Source: Sphingomonas sp. H160509 (GTDB taxonomy: Bacteria; Pseudomonadota; Alphaproteobacteria; Sphingomonadales; Sphingomonadaceae). Taken from it: 64,000 nt of DNA. The stretch lies in the NCBI RefSeq assembly GCF_024124765.2, contig NZ_JAMXSR020000002.1:2468001-2532000 (forward strand), read 5' to 3'. Below the pieces are notes generated by a model. The model saw only the letters and a list, made by a program, of their open reading frames with translations. It did not search any database and was not told where the DNA came from. Numbering within the stretch: the first letter of the stretch is position 1; the number at the start of each line of letters is the position of its first letter. Position numbers and translations under genes: made by a program. Positions 19,470 through 31,059 of the stretch are shown one piece after another.

Positions 19470-20699
19470 CTACCGCGACGCCACATCCGTCGCGTCGAAC
19501 GGCGGCATACCCGCCATCCCCTTCGCGACGGCTTCGACCCGCTCCATGACGCGGAGGACGTTGCCTCCGGACAGCTTCGCCAGATCGCCATCGCTCCACC
19601 CCCGGCGTGCCAGTTCGGCGAACAGCAGCGGATACCCGTCGACCCCCTTTAGGCCGATCGGCCCGGTCCCCTGGATGCCGTCGAAATCGCCGCCGATCCC
19701 GACATGATCCCGACCGGCGATCTTCGCGGTATGCTCGACGTGATCGGCGACCGTCGCGGCGGTGACCCGTGGCTCCGGGTGCGCCGCGTCCCACGCCACC
19801 AGCGGCGCAGGCGATTTAGCGCCATAGACGTTCGCGGGCACGCCGACGCTCTTCGCATAGGCCGAACGCGCGACGTCCCAGGCGCGCCACTCGCTCGACA
19901 GGAACGACGGATAGAAGTTCACCATCACCACGCCGCCGTTCGCGCCGATCGCCCGAAGCAGGTCGTCGGAAATGTTGCGCGGCGCATCGGCGATCGCCCG
20001 CGCGCTGGAGTGCGAGGCGATCACCGGTGCCTTGGTCGCAGCCAGCGCAGCGGCCATCGTCGCATCGGAGACATGCGACACGTCGACGATCATGCCGATC
20101 CGGTTCATCTCGGCGACCACCTGCCGCCCGAAATCGCTCAGCCCGTTGGTACGTGGTGCGTCGGTCGAGCTGTCCGCCCAGTTCAGGCTCTTGCCGTGCG
20201 TCAGGGTCATGTACGCCACGCCGAGCGCGCGATATTGGCGCAACACCGACAGCCGCCCATCGATCTGATGCCCGCCCTCGACGCCGATCAGCGAGGCGAT
20301 CCGCCCGCTCTTCTCGATCCGCCGGATGTCTGCGGCAGTGGTGGCGAGTTCGAATGCCGCCGGGTTGGCGGCGACTAGGCGCCGAACGATGTCGATCTCT
20401 TCCAGCGTCATCTCGACCGCGCGCGGTGCGTCAGCGGGGATGTAGACCGACCAGAACTGGCCGCCGACATGGCCCTTCCGCAGCCGAGGAATGTCGGTCT
20501 GCAGCGGGTTCGGCAGCCGCGCGGTGTCGACGGAAAGATCGACCGCCTCGACCTTCGCGTCGTGCAGCTCGCGAATCTCCCAGGCGAGATCGTTATGCCC
20601 GTCGATCACCGGACTGCGTTCCAGCACGCGCTCGACACGGCGCGATAGGGCCGCGTCGGGGCTCGCCTGCGCGGCCAGCAGCAGGAATGCGGCGATCAT
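19470..20699 (-). CDS. Membrane dipeptidase (M19 family)
   Basis: 409 residues with a signal peptide (MIAAFLLLAAQASPDA) and the renal dipeptidase fold. Metal and active-site motifs are present: VIDGHNDLAW (HxD), LIGVEGGHQI, MIVDVSHVSD, VIASHSSARAI and VGIGGDFDGI. The enzyme hydrolyses dipeptides in the periplasm using two zinc ions. The start at 20699 is chosen because GGGGGA lies seven bases upstream and gives a clean signal peptide; longer versions upstream are open but lack this. Divergent from the acyltransferase gene. Confidence 0.92.
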   Translation of the reverse strand: MIAAFLLLAAQASPDAALSRRVERVLERSPVIDGHNDLAWEIRELHDAKVEAVDLSVDTARLPNPLQTDIPRLRKGHVGGQFWSVYIPADAPRAVEMTLEEIDIVRRLVAANPAAFELATTAADIRRIEKSGRIASLIGVEGGHQIDGRLSVLRQYRALGVAYMTLTHGKSLNWADSSTDAPRTNGLSDFGRQVVAEMNRIGMIVDVSHVSDATMAAALAATKAPVIASHSSARAIADAPRNISDDLLRAIGANGGVVMVNFYPSFLSSEWRAWDVARSAYAKSVGVPANVYGAKSPAPLVAWDAAHPEPRVTAATVADHVEHTAKIAGRDHVGIGGDFDGIQGTGPIGLKGVDGYPLLFAELARRGWSDGDLAKLSGGNVLRVMERVEAVAKGMAGMPPFDATDVASR

Positions 20700-20808
20700 G
20701 TCTTGGTCCCCCATGGCGTCCACTCCATCCTGAAGGAGGTGTTCGCGCACGACAAGCCGGGTAAGGCGCTCGCCGAACGTGAGAAGAGGTTCGGAATTGT
20801 ACACGGGA

Positions 20809-21913
20809 ATGGCCGAACCGGCGCGTGAGGCGGATGGCCGGCTCTCCACCGCGATCGCGATCGCGCGGCTGATCGGGATCATGGGGATCGTCTACGTCCA
20901 CGCCTGGACCGGACGCACTGCTGAGGAATTGGCGGCGGTGGCGTTCAGTTGGCAGGCGGTGCTGCGAACGGTGCTGAGCGAAGTGTTCGGGCGCAGCGCG
21001 GTGCCGGTGCTCGGGATGATATCCGGCTGGCTGGTCGTCTCGACCGCGACGCGCCAGGGCTACGGCCCATTTCTGCTCGGCAAGGCGCGGACGATCCTGC
21101 TGCCGATGCTGCTGTGGAATGCGATCGCGATTGTGCTGGTGGGGGGCGGCGGCGACGTTCGGCGACCTGAAAGCGCCGACGCCGTCGAGCATCGGCTGGA
21201 CGCTCAACGAACTGGCGCCGCTCGTCCGTGCGAACGACGTCAACGTGCAGATGCCGTTCCTGCGCGACCTGTTCGTCTGCATGATGCTCGCCCCGGTTCT
21301 GGTCCGTGCGTCGACAGCGTGGCTGGCGCTGATCGTATCGATCGTGGTCGTGTGGAGCGTATCCGGGGTGCACGTCCCGCTGTTGCTGCGACCGCAGATC
21401 CTGGTCTTCTTTATCGCTGGAATGGCCGCGCGGCGATTTGGCGTGGCGGAGCGGGTGGCGAGGTGGCCCGTAGTCCTATGCGCGCTGCCATTCGTCGCAC
21501 TGATCGCGCCGCGGCTGTGGACCGCGTTGCTCGGGAACGCGTTCTTCGACGCACATCCGTATATGATGGCGGCATTCGACATGGTGTTTCGACTGGCCTC
21601 GGCGGTGCTGTTCTGGCGGCTGGCCTGGGGCTTGGCGGGGAGCAACGTCGCGGACCGGTTGCGCGGAATCGAGCGCTATGGGTTTCTCGCATTCTGCGAT
21701 CACTTGGTGCTGCTGTGGCTATTCGGGCCGGTGATCGGATTGGCGACCGGCGCGCTGGGTGCGGCGCTATATCCCGCGTATCTGCTGGTCCAGCCGCTGC
21801 TGGTGTTCGGCGTCACGATCGTGCTGGGGCAGGTGCTGATGGCGCTATCGCCGTCAGTCGCGCGGGTGCTCAGTGGCGGCCGGCTGGGGCGGTCGGCTTC
21901 AGTTACCGCGTGA
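20809..21913 (+). CDS. Acyltransferase 3 family membrane protein (apparent frameshift)
   Basis: Repaired length about 367 residues with roughly ten hydrophobic segments. The N-terminus (AIARLIGIMGIVYVHAW) has the R and H of acyltransferase family 3, whose members transfer acetyl or succinyl groups to surface glycans (OafA, OpgC). The frame breaks at GGGGGG 21141-21146; removing one G restores VLVGAAATFGDLKAPTPSS. The start is uncertain: TTG 20797 has a better-spaced GAGG than ATG 20809, and GTG 20779 is also open. The 3' end overlaps the convergent tonB-like gene by 15 bases. Confidence 0.82.
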
Positions 21914-22657
21914 CGGCGGCCCTAACTGGTTCACCCATTCCTGGTTGTGGACGACGGTCGAGCGGACCGGTCGACCGGCGGCGTCGAGCCAGGGACGATA
22001 GCGGAAGCGCAGTTCGATCAGGCGGCAGGTGATCGCGTCGAGCACCGCGTTGCCGCTGGAGCGCGTGATCATGCAGTGCGTGACGCTGCCGTCGGTCTCG
22101 ACGGTGTAGCGCACGCCGACGATCCCGCCCGCACCGATTACCGCCTCGGCATTGGGGAAATCCTTGTTCTTGAAGCGGCCTTTGATGAGGCGGGGCGGAG
22201 TCTCGTCGCCACCGTCGCCGTCGCCATTTCCGGAGCGCCCGCTACCGGTGCCGTTCCCTTCGCCGCCTGCTCCGGTCCCTGGGCCAGGAACGGGCGCGGC
22301 GCCGCTAGTGGCGTCGCTACCGGGGCCCGGTTTCAGTGTAGCGATGACCGGGGGCGGTGGAACGATCGGGGGGATGATCGGCTTGGGAACGACGACTTCG
22401 GTCGCCTTCGAGCGCAGGTTGGCGGGGGAAGCCGCGCCTTCGGGGCGGTGGCTTTTCGCTGGGCGGGGGATGATCTTTTCAGGCGGCGGTGGAGGGGGAT
22501 TCGGGCCAACCGAAAAGGTCTTCAGCGCATCGGGGATAGCGGTGGGAATGCTGACGCCAAGCCCGAGGATCAGCGCGTAGCCGATGACGGCGCAGAGTAT
22601 CGCCGCGCTGGCCGCGGATATCAGGCGGTCGCGCGGGTTCGAGTGGACGCCGTACAT
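21899..22657 (-). CDS. Energy transducer TonB family protein
   Basis: 252 residues: a cytoplasmic N-terminus, one membrane helix (AAILCAVIGYALILGLGV), a long proline/glycine-rich periplasmic spacer (PPPPPPEKIIPRPAK, later a run of G, N and D), and a C-terminal TonB box domain (GGIVGVRYTVETDGSVTHC, then RLIELRFRYRPWLDAAGRPV). TonB passes energy from ExbBD to outer-membrane receptors; no exbB/exbD lies nearby. ATG 22657 is chosen from the membrane topology, as no clear ribosome site is visible. Confidence 0.85.
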   Translation of the reverse strand: MYGVHSNPRDRLISAASAAILCAVIGYALILGLGVSIPTAIPDALKTFSVGPNPPPPPPEKIIPRPAKSHRPEGAASPANLRSKATEVVVPKPIIPPIVPPPPVIATLKPGPGSDATSGAAPVPGPGTGAGGEGNGTGSGRSGNGDGDGGDETPPRLIKGRFKNKDFPNAEAVIGAGGIVGVRYTVETDGSVTHCMITRSSGNAVLDAITCRLIELRFRYRPWLDAAGRPVRSTVVHNQEWVNQLGPPSRGN

Positions 22658-22763
22658 GCTGGTCAATTGGGGGAGGCGTGCGGTGGGAGGCAACTGCGCA
22701 CGAGGAAGCGAGAACGATCTCGTACTCTGGACGTATTCGGTACTTATCCCGCTTCGAAAGATG

Positions 22764-22872
22764 CACCTCCCCGGCGCAGGCCGAGGTCCAAGTGGAAAGG
22801 GCGATGTAACGGAGGCCCGTCCGTCGTCACCTTCGTTTCCCAATCGGGCCCCAGCCTTCGCCGGGGAGGTGG
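22764..22872. repeat. Intergenic inverted repeat, family A, copy 3
   Basis: A more diverged copy: left arm cacctccccggcgcaggccg, right arm agccttcgccggggaggtgg. It lies just upstream of the tonB-like gene in the 430-base gap to etfA. The remainder of that gap holds the hairpin at 22951 and nothing else I can identify. Confidence 0.8.
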
Positions 22873-22950
22873 TTACTTTGTCAGATAGACCGCGTTTGTA
22901 AGCGTATCGGTTCGACGCCGGCCGACGTGCATGTTCGGCAGACACAATAG

Positions 22951-22980
22951 CGGGCGGCGTGACCAAAGTCACACCGCCCG
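22951..22980. terminator. Strong hairpin downstream of etfBA
   Basis: cgggcggcgtgac and gtcacaccgcccg form a 13-base stem with one G-T or A-C mismatch around a CAAA loop. No T-tract follows on either strand, so it may act as a Rho-assisted or processing hairpin at the 3' end of the etfBA transcript. Confidence 0.6.
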
Positions 22981-23086
22981 TTCGTGGCACGCGACGCGGA
23001 GTAAATCCCGCGTCGTCGGTCGGCGCTGAGGCGCCGCCGGCCGGGCTAGCTGTTGCGCTAGGCTTCGCCTTGCGCAGCGGCTTCGC

Positions 23087-24016
23087 CTACAGCTTCGCCG
23101 TCAATTCCGGCACGATCTTGAACAGGTCGCCGACTAGGCCGATGTCCGCGACCTGGAAGATCGGTGCGTCCTCGTCCTTGTTGATCGCGATGATGACCTT
23201 CGAGTCCTTCATGCCCGCGAGATGCTGGATCGCCCCCGAGATGCCGACCGCGACATACACTTCCGGCGCGACGATCTTGCCGGTCTGGCCGACCTGATAG
23301 TCGTTCGGCGCATAGCCTGCATCGACCGCGGCGCGCGAGGCACCAACGCCGGCACCGAGCTTGTCCGCCAGCGGATCGATCAGCGCGTGGAACTGATCGC
23401 TCGAGGCAAGCGCGCGGCCGCCCGAGACGATGATTTTAGCGCTGGTAAGTTCGGGACGCTCGTTCTTGGCGATTTCCGAGCCGGCGAATGTCGACAGACC
23501 CTTGTCACCCGTGGACGCGACCGCCTCGATCTCGCCCGAACCACCCTCGGTCGCGGCCTTGGCGAACGCCGTGCCGCGGACTGTGATGACCTTCTTCGCG
23601 TCGGTCGACTGCACCGTCGCGATAGCGTTGCCTGCGTAGATCGGCCGCGTGAACGTGTCTTCGCTCTCGACCGACAGGATGTCGCTGATCTGCATGACGT
23701 CAAGCAGAGCTGCGACGCGCGGCGCGATGTTCTTGCCGTGCGTCGTTGACGGCGCGACGAACGCATCGTGGCTGCCCATCAGCTCGACGATCAACGGCGC
23801 GACGTTCTCGGCCAACGCATGCGCGAACGCTGCATCGTCGGCGACGTGCACCTTGCCGACGCCCGCGATCTTAGCGGCTTCGGCCGCGACGCCGTCGACG
23901 CCCTGGCCGACGACCAGCAGATGGACTTCGCCGAGCTGCGATGCGGCCGTGACCGCCGACAGCGTGGCATCCTTGACGGCCTGACCGTCATGTTCGACCC
24001 AGACGAGCGTCTTCAC
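23087..24016 (-). CDS. etfA: Electron transfer flavoprotein subunit alpha
   Basis: 309 residues, full length. N-terminal domain begins [18 protein letters not shown]; the C-terminal FAD-binding domain has [18 protein letters not shown], then [17 protein letters not shown], and the closing [23 protein letters not shown] carries electrons from acyl-CoA and other dehydrogenases to ETF-ubiquinone oxidoreductase. The start overlaps the end of etfB by four bases. Confidence 0.97.
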   Translation of the reverse strand: MKTLVWVEHDGQAVKDATLSAVTAASQLGEVHLLVVGQGVDGVAAEAAKIAGVGKVHVADDAAFAHALAENVAPLIVELMGSHDAFVAPSTTHGKNIAPRVAALLDVMQISDILSVESEDTFTRPIYAGNAIATVQSTDAKKVITVRGTAFAKAATEGGSGEIEAVASTGDKGLSTFAGSEIAKNERPELTSAKIIVSGGRALASSDQFHALIDPLADKLGAGVGASRAAVDAGYAPNDYQVGQTGKIVAPEVYVAVGISGAIQHLAGMKDSKVIIAINKDEDAPIFQVADIGLVGDLFKIVPELTAKL

Positions 24017-24759
24017 TTGGCGACTCCCATTTCCTTGAGCTTGCCGACCAGCGCGTCGACATCGGCGACCTTGATCCCGGCTGAGCGCTTGGCGGGCTCG
24101 ACGACCTTCAGCGTGGTCAGGCGCGGCGTCACGTCGACGCCGAAATCGGCCGGCGTCTTCTGCGCCATCGGCTTCGACTTCGCCTTCATGATGTTCGGCA
24201 ACGAGGCGTAGCGCGGCTCGTTGAGGCGAAGATCGGTGGTGATGATCGCGGGCAGCTTCAGCGTGTCGGTCTCGGCACCGCCATCGACCTCGCGCGTCAC
24301 GTTGACCGAACCGTCGGCTATCTCGACTTTCGACGCGAACGTACCCTGGCCCCAGTTCAGGAGGCCGGCGAGCATCTGCCCGGTCTGGTTGTTGTCGTCG
24401 TCGATTGCCTGCTTGCCGAGAATCACGAGGTCGGGCTTTTCCTCCTCGACGATCTTGGCGAGGATCTTGGCGACGCCCAACGGCTCGACCTTGGTCTCGC
24501 TGACGACGAGGATCGCGCGGTCGGCGCCCATTGCGAGCGCGGTGCGGAGCGTTTCTTGGCTCTTCTGCTCGCCGATCGAGACGACGACGATCTCGGTCAC
24601 GCCCTTGTCCTTGAGACGGATCGCTTCTTCGACCGCGATCTCGTCGAACGGGTTCATGCTCATCTTGACGTTCGCCAGATCGACGCCCGTTCCGTCCGCC
24701 TTCACGCGGGGCTTCACGTTGTAGTCAAGCACGCGCTTGACCGGCACCAGCACCTTCAT
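24013..24759 (-). CDS. etfB: Electron transfer flavoprotein subunit beta
   Basis: 248 residues, full length, beginning [20 protein letters not shown]. The ETF-beta signature is near residues 125-155 ([20 protein letters not shown]), the AMP-binding side of the heterodimer. It partners EtfA, encoded by the next gene with overlapping stop and start. ATG 24759 is selected for the AAGGA six bases upstream; an in-frame ATG five codons earlier lacks this. Confidence 0.97.
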   Translation of the reverse strand: MKVLVPVKRVLDYNVKPRVKADGTGVDLANVKMSMNPFDEIAVEEAIRLKDKGVTEIVVVSIGEQKSQETLRTALAMGADRAILVVSETKVEPLGVAKILAKIVEEEKPDLVILGKQAIDDDNNQTGQMLAGLLNWGQGTFASKVEIADGSVNVTREVDGGAETDTLKLPAIITTDLRLNEPRYASLPNIMKAKSKPMAQKTPADFGVDVTPRLTTLKVVEPAKRSAGIKVADVDALVGKLKEMGVAK

Positions 24760-24936
24760 CGGGGTTCCTTCCAAGGTGAATCTATTCGTTTCGCCCGCTG
24801 GTTACCCGGCGGCGTTGGCCGGACAGATGGCGGTTTCGCGTCGTTTTCGCAAGTCCGGTATGGAAACATCGCTATGCCGTAGCGTCACGGCGAGATGCCG
24901 ATCGGACCACCTGCCAAACAGTGTGCGACATCAACG

Positions 24937-24974
24937 AAAAAGGGCCCGGGCGTTTCCGTCCGAGCCCCTCTTTT
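24937..24974 (-). terminator. Rho-independent terminator of sucC
   Basis: Read on the minus strand: ggggctcggacg, loop gaaa, cgcccgggccc, then TTTTT. It begins about 30 bases past the sucC stop and is the clearest intrinsic terminator in the window. It indicates that sucC is not co-transcribed with etfBA, and that no sucD follows directly. Confidence 0.85.
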
Positions 24975-25004
24975 CGCAGAATCAGTATGCGAGGTCGAAG
25001 GCGG

Positions 25005-26208
<1,204 letters not shown>

Positions 26209-26548
26209 CGGGAAGGCTCCACGCAATTTTTAGGAAACTCGGGAATTGGTTGGCCGTAAAGCACAGGGCGGCCAGCAAATCCACCCTTTAGGCATTTGCG
26301 GTTGCGTGTCGTTATCATTAGATCGATTTTACGACCGCGAGTGGCCTGATCTAAGGCAATTCCTTTGCGTCGCGCTCCGCCGCCTCTACAGCAGGACCAT
26401 GGCGATCCGACTTCGCATCATTGCGTTCCGAACCTACTTTGCCTGTGCCAATGGTGCATTCGCCCAGCCACGCGCGGCCAAACCTCAAGCGGCCGAATCG
26501 TAAGGCGTTTGGAGATTAGTAACCACTTGGGGGAGCAGTGTTCCGGAC

Positions 26549-26878
26549 ATGACACAGCCCGTCCCCATCCCCCCCGCCGAACCGAAAGGCGAGGAGCTCC
26601 GTCAGGCGCTACGCAAGGCCGTCAAGATGCGCGCGCATTTGCGCGATCGGGGCCAGACGCGATTCGAGATCGAGGTGACGGATTTGTCGCTCTCGGGATT
26701 TCGTGCGGAGACGAGCTTTACGTTGTGGCCGGGGACGGTGGTGTGGCTGACGTTGCCGGGTCTCGCTGCGCTCGAGGCGGTGGTCGCCTGGCGCGACAAG
26801 TTCAAATACGGCTGCGCATTCGCCAAGCCGCTGCATCCGGCGGTGTTCGAGCATATTGTAGCATTAAGCCAGCGATAG
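26549..26878 (+). CDS. Single-domain PilZ protein
   Basis: 109 residues made almost entirely of a PilZ fold. The D-S--G motif is clear (TDLSLSGFRAE, about residues 47-57), followed by strands WPGTVVWLTLPG and AVVAWRDKFKYGCAF. PilZ domains bind cyclic-di-GMP through an upstream arginine motif; here the region R---R is loose (MRAHLRDRG), so binding is probable but not certain. It is a single gene after a 340-base gap that holds the divergent sucC and pilZ-gene promoters and no other convincing feature. Confidence 0.8.
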   Translation: MTQPVPIPPAEPKGEELRQALRKAVKMRAHLRDRGQTRFEIEVTDLSLSGFRAETSFTLWPGTVVWLTLPGLAALEAVVAWRDKFKYGCAFAKPLHPAVFEHIVALSQR

Positions 26879-26998
26879 GCGCGGCTACGTCCGCGCCGAT
26901 GCGCGAGCGTAGCGATGCGCAATCGCAGGCTCGGCCGGTGGATCGCCCAAGCGAACCCATCCGACGGCGGCTTTGCCGACCGTAACTTGCCTTAAATG

Positions 26999-27053
26999 TG
27001 TTCTCCGGCGAAGGCGGGAGCCCAGTCTGGGTCCCGCCTTCGCGGGGAAACAA
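26999..27053. repeat. Intergenic palindrome, family B, copy 3
   Basis: tgttctccggcgaaggcggg, centre cccagtctggg, right arm tcccgccttcgcggggaaac. It lies between the convergent PilZ and prs genes, 25 bases before the prs stop, where a shared terminator would sit. Confidence 0.83.
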
Positions 27054-27078
27054 GCCACCTTCGCCCTGAGAAACAGGG

Positions 27079-28017
27079 TTAGTCGAACAGACTCGACACG
27101 CTGGTCTCGTCCGCAATCCGCTTGATCGCTTCACCCAGCAGCGGTGCGATTTGGAGATGGCGGATCTTGCCGTGCGCGTCCTTGATGACTTCGTGATTCC
27201 CGATCGAATCGGTGATCACCAGCTCACGCAGTTCCGAGCCCTCGACTCGCGCTACCGCGCCACCCGACAGCACGCCGTGCGTGACATAGGCGACCACGTC
27301 TTCGGCGCCGGCTTCCTTCAATGCCGCCGCCGCGTTGCACAGCGTCCCGGCCGAATCGACGATGTCGTCGACCAGGATGCAGAACCGCCCCTCGACTTCG
27401 CCGATGATGTTCATCACCTCCGATTCGCCCGCGCGCTCGCGTCGCTTGTCGACGATCGCGAGCGGAGCGTTGTCGAGTCGCTTGGCGAGCACGCGTGCAC
27501 GGACGACGCCGCCGACGTCCGGCGACACGACCATCAGGTTCTTGCCCTTGAACCGTGCAAGGATGTCCGCCGACATGACAGGCGCCGCATAAAGATTGTC
27601 GGTCGGGATATCGAAGAAACCCTGGATCTGGCCGGCATGCAGGTCGACCGACAGAACGCGGTTCGCGCCCGCGACCGTGATCAAATTGGCGACAAGCTTG
27701 GCCGAGATCGGCGTGCGCGGGCCCGGCTTCCGGTCCTGCCGAGCGTACCCCATGTACGGGATCACCGCGGTGATGCGGCGCGCCGACGCACGCTTCAGCG
27801 CGTCGATCATGATCAGCAATTCCATGAGATTATCGTTGGCGGGATAGCCGGTCGACTGGATCACGAACACGTCCTCGCCGCGGACGTTCTCGTTGATCTC
27901 GACGAAGACCTCCTCGTCCGCGAACCGCCGCACGCTGACGTCGGTCAGCGGGATCTCGAGATAGGCGGAGATTTCCTGCGCCAGCGGCAGGTTCGAATTG
28001 CCGGTCATCAGTTTCAT
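27079..28017 (-). CDS. prs: Ribose-phosphate pyrophosphokinase
   Basis: 312 residues, standard length. It makes PRPP from ribose 5-phosphate and ATP for purine, pyrimidine, histidine and NAD synthesis. Signatures: [50 protein letters not shown], the PRPP loop [20 protein letters not shown] 28017 matches the family N-terminus and has GGGA nine bases upstream. Divergent from gltX. Confidence 0.96.
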   Translation of the reverse strand: MKLMTGNSNLPLAQEISAYLEIPLTDVSVRRFADEEVFVEINENVRGEDVFVIQSTGYPANDNLMELLIMIDALKRASARRITAVIPYMGYARQDRKPGPRTPISAKLVANLITVAGANRVLSVDLHAGQIQGFFDIPTDNLYAAPVMSADILARFKGKNLMVVSPDVGGVVRARVLAKRLDNAPLAIVDKRRERAGESEVMNIIGEVEGRFCILVDDIVDSAGTLCNAAAALKEAGAEDVVAYVTHGVLSGGAVARVEGSELRELVITDSIGNHEVIKDAHGKIRHLQIAPLLGEAIKRIADETSVSSLFD

Positions 28018-28114
28018 GAAGCTATTTCCCGCTCGATATTCCGCACCCCTTAGGCGCAGCTTCCCGTTGGTGGAAGGGTTTGCCCGCCGCCGCGCCGCTC
28101 CGTACAGCGGCGGG

Positions 28115-29440
28115 ATGACCGTAATCACTCGTTTCGCCCCCTCGCCCACCGGCCGGCTGCATGTCGGCAACATCCGCACCGCGCTCCACAATTGGATGTT
28201 CGCGCGCGCGAATGGAGGGAAGTTCGTGCTGCGGATCGACGATACCGATCCAGAACGCAGCGAAGAGCGCTTCGTCGACGCGATCCGTGCCGATCTCGAC
28301 TGGCTCGGGATGACGCCGGATGCGGAGGAGCGGCAGTCGGCGCGGTTCGCTTTGTACGAGGCGCGGTTCGCAGCCCTGGTCGCGAGCGGGCACGTGTATC
28401 CCGCGTATGAGACGACGCAGGAACTCGACCTGAAGCGGAAGATCCAGGCCGGGCGCGGGTTGCCGCCGATCTACGACCGCGCGGCGCTGGCGTTGGACGA
28501 CGATGCGCGGGCGAAGCTGGAGGCGGACGGCGTGAAGCCGCATTGGCGGTTCAAGCTCGATCACGACTCGGCGATCGCGTGGGACGACCTGATCCGCGGC
28601 GTGGCGCATTTCGAGGCGAAGACGATGAGCGATCCTGTGATCCGGCGTGCGGATGGGTCATGGCTTTATATGCTGCCGTCGGCGATCGACGATGCCGAGA
28701 TGGGCGTGACGCATGTCGTGCGCGGCGAGGATCATGTGTCGAACACCGCGCTGCAATTGCAGATGTTTGCCGCGCTTGGTGTCACGCCGCCGCGGTTTGC
28801 GCACGAGGCGTTGCTGACGGGGGCAGAGGGGAAACTGTCGAAGCGACTTGGGTCGCTCGGCGTCGATCATTTCCGCGAGGTCGGGATCGAGCCACAGGCA
28901 GTGCGTGCACTCTTGGCGCGGATCGGGACGAGCGATCCGGTCGAGCCGATCGCCGACGCCGCGCCGCTGATCGCGGGGTTCGACTTTGCGCGGTTCGGGC
29001 GCGCGCCGGCGCGGTTCGACGAGGCGGAACTGGCGGCGTTGAACGCGCGGATTTTGCATGCGCTGCCGTATGAGGCGGTGGCCGAGCGGTTGCCGGAGGG
29101 CATGCATGTGGCGGCGTGGGAGGCGGTGCGGCCGAACCTCGTGACGCTGGCGGATGCGGCGGACTGGTGGGGCGTGATCGCGGGGCCGGTTGTCGTCGCG
29201 GGCGATATCGATACGGCGTATCTCGATCAGGCGCTGGCGGCGGCTGGGGAGATCGACTGGTCGAGCGATCCCTGGCACGCGCTGACGGCTCGGTTGAAGG
29301 CGGAGACGGGCCGTAAGGGGAAGGCGTTGTTCCTGCCTCTGCGGCTGGCGCTTACGGGGCGCGATCACGGGCCGGACATGGCGGCATTGCTGCCGTTGAT
29401 CGGGCGGGAGCGGGCGTTGGAGCGGTTGGCGGTGCGGTGA
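28115..29440 (+). CDS. gltX: Glutamate--tRNA ligase
   Basis: 441 residues; a class I synthetase with HIGH-like [17 protein letters not shown] and KMSKS-like [12 protein letters not shown]. It attaches glutamate to tRNA-Glu. At about 440 residues it is of the shorter type; many alphaproteobacteria have two GltX paralogues, and which tRNA this one prefers cannot be told from sequence alone. ATG 28115 aligns with the family N-terminus. Downstream is a 530-base gap with two repeats and a C run. Confidence 0.93.
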   Translation: MTVITRFAPSPTGRLHVGNIRTALHNWMFARANGGKFVLRIDDTDPERSEERFVDAIRADLDWLGMTPDAEERQSARFALYEARFAALVASGHVYPAYETTQELDLKRKIQAGRGLPPIYDRAALALDDDARAKLEADGVKPHWRFKLDHDSAIAWDDLIRGVAHFEAKTMSDPVIRRADGSWLYMLPSAIDDAEMGVTHVVRGEDHVSNTALQLQMFAALGVTPPRFAHEALLTGAEGKLSKRLGSLGVDHFREVGIEPQAVRALLARIGTSDPVEPIADAAPLIAGFDFARFGRAPARFDEAELAALNARILHALPYEAVAERLPEGMHVAAWEAVRPNLVTLADAADWWGVIAGPVVVAGDIDTAYLDQALAAAGEIDWSSDPWHALTARLKAETGRKGKALFLPLRLALTGRDHGPDMAALLPLIGRERALERLAVR

Positions 29441-29474
29441 TCAAGCGTCCCCCCAAGTGCGGTCTTTCGGAAAG

Positions 29475-29532
29475 CTTGTTCTCCCGCGAAGGCGGGAGTC
29501 CAGTCTGGGCTCCCGCCTTCGCGGGAGAACAA
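29475..29532. repeat. Intergenic palindrome, family B, copy 4
   Basis: The most perfect copy: cttgttctcccgcgaaggcg at one end and cgccttcgcgggagaacaag at the other, complementary along their length, with centre cccagtctgggc modified by one base. It begins 35 bases past the gltX stop and probably shapes the 3' end of that message. Confidence 0.87.
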
Positions 29533-29630
29533 GGAGGGGCGGGCCGGCGGTGGAATTGATCGCAACGGACTATACCTTTGCCGGTGGCCACTTTGCCCGC
29601 GGTCGAAGAAGCCCACCCTACCGAATGCCG

Positions 29631-29733
29631 CCACCCCGGCGAAGGCCGGGGCCCAGTTGGAAAGGTCGCGGTAACTAGCGCCGGCTTTAGTTAGCAATGT
29701 CCCCCAACTGGACCCCGGCCTTCGCCGGCGCGG
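29631..29733. repeat. Intergenic inverted repeat, family A, copy 4
   Basis: Left arm ccaccccggcgaaggccggg, right arm accccggccttcgccggcgc. Between this copy and the C run at 29859 there is about 125 bases without a gene-like feature. Confidence 0.85.
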
Positions 29734-29858
29734 CGGCGTGGGAGGATGGGAATGCTGAAAACTGGTCCGATTGGTGCGTCGAACCATTCCGGCCGGTCGA
29801 GCAAATCGCGATCGTATTCGATGCCGACGAAACGTCGATAAATAGCGCCAAAGACATT

Positions 29859-29871
29859 CCCCCCCCCCCCC
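29859..29871 (+). other. C13 homopolymer upstream of tonB
   Basis: Thirteen consecutive cytosines, about 100 bases before the tonB start. Homopolymers this long are rare and either slip in replication or are miscounted in sequencing. Given the +1 errors across this window, the length is not reliable. Confidence 0.7.
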
Positions 29872-29968
29872 TCTCCAAACCCCTTGCCCCCAAAATGTAA
29901 TGATGTACCATCCCAACCGGCGGCACCTATCTCGCCGCCATCCTCGAGGAGAAGCGAAGGAGACGGTA

Positions 29969-30635
29969 ATGTACGCGGATCGACTGAACCGGACGGGCGG
30001 ATTCAATCCCGGGAGCCTCGGCGTCGCGCTGGCCATCAACTGCGCGGTGATCGGAGCCTTGTTCTTCGCGGCGCCCAACGTGCTGCCGTTCGTGCCCGAC
30101 AAGCCGCTCGTGACCTATGTGCCGTACACCCCGCCGCCGCCGCCCGAGCCGGTGCCGCCCGCCGATCCGCTGGTCCGTCAGCAGCCGCGCCCCGCCCCGC
30201 GCCCAGATGCTCCGATTCCGTTGGTACCGACGATCACCGACAACGGATTCACGGTTGTCCCCGATCCGGTCCCCTACACGCCGCCGGTCGGAGTCGAAGG
30301 CACCGGAACGGGCACCGTCGCGGTCGATCCGCCGAAAGCCGCACCGGTATTCGTCCAGCCCGGCATCGACCCGCGCTATGCCGCCGATTTTCAGCCGAGC
30401 TACCCCCTCCCAGGAACGCCGCGCCGAACGCGAAGGTCGCGTCGTGGTCCGCGTGCTGGTCGGGACCGACGGTCGCGTGAAGCAGGTCGAGCGGGTCAGC
30501 GCGACCACCGACGCGTTCTACCGCGCGACGCTCGACCGCGCGCTGGCGAAGTGGCGGTTCAAGCCGGCGACGCGCGACGGCGTTCCGGTCGAGGCGTGGC
30601 GATCGATGGCGCTGACGTTTGTCCTCCAGAACTAA
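29969..30635 (+). CDS. tonB: Energy transducer TonB (apparent frameshift)
   Basis: Repaired length 221 residues: short N-terminus, membrane helix (LGVALAINCAVIGALFFAA), a proline-rich spacer (PYTPPPPPEPVPPADP), and a TonB C-terminal domain (GRVVVRVLVGTDGRVKQVER, ending WRSMALTFVLQN). The frame breaks in C5 30403-30407; one base less gives SYPSQERRAEREGRV. ATG 29969 follows a perfect AAGGAG six bases upstream. It is a second TonB in this window; no exbBD is adjacent. Confidence 0.88.
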
Positions 30636-30691
30636 AGCTTGAGGCGTGCGGGGCTGGCCTAGCCGGCTCCCCCCCCCCTATCTTGGCGCGC

Positions 30692-31039
30692 ATGGGCTTT
30701 TTCAGTCGTTTCTCGCCGATCGCGGCATATCAGGACCTGCGGCTCTTCTTCAGCCAGCGCCGGCCATACGAGCTGTTTTTTCTCGTGGCCGCGCTCGGCG
30801 TCACCAGCTTCCTGATCTACGCGTTTATGAAGGATTCGTACGTCGAGAAGGAATACCGCCCGAAGATCATCTACGTCGAGCAATGGCCGGCTGATCGCAC
30901 CGATGCGCAGATCGTCGCGCAGCAGAAGATCGACGCACCGATCAAGGCCAAGGCGGTCGCCGAGCAGAAGGCCCGTGAGGACGCGCAGCGCGAGTCGTTC
31001 AAGCGGCTGGACGACAAGCTGAAGGCCATGGGGATCTGA
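30692..31039 (+). CDS. Small conserved-looking membrane protein upstream of ribD
   Basis: 115 residues: one membrane helix (ELFFLVAALGVTSFLIYAFM, about residues 28-47), then a charged, probably helical tail (AKAVAEQKAREDAQRE). I do not recognise a named family. A C10 run lies 14 bases before the start. It sits between tonB and ribD, reading into the riboflavin genes. Because the tonB frame error puts both in one frame, they appear fused as written; the repaired tonB ends well before this gene. Confidence 0.72.
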   Translation: MGFFSRFSPIAAYQDLRLFFSQRRPYELFFLVAALGVTSFLIYAFMKDSYVEKEYRPKIIYVEQWPADRTDAQIVAQQKIDAPIKAKAVAEQKAREDAQRESFKRLDDKLKAMGI

Positions 31040-31059
31040 CCCAGTCCGACACGCGCTGG

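Noticed and set aside
26246..26503. 85-residue frame between sucC and the PilZ gene
   Set aside because: No ribosome site, cysteine/arginine-rich and motif-free; region is better explained as divergent promoters.
29900..31039. A TonB protein fused to the small membrane protein
   Set aside because: The C-terminal TonB domain lies in another frame. One base less at 30403-30407 restores TonB and leaves the membrane protein as its own gene.
30636..31059. FMN riboswitch before ribD
   Set aside because: The region codes for a small protein and shows none of the conserved RFN segments.
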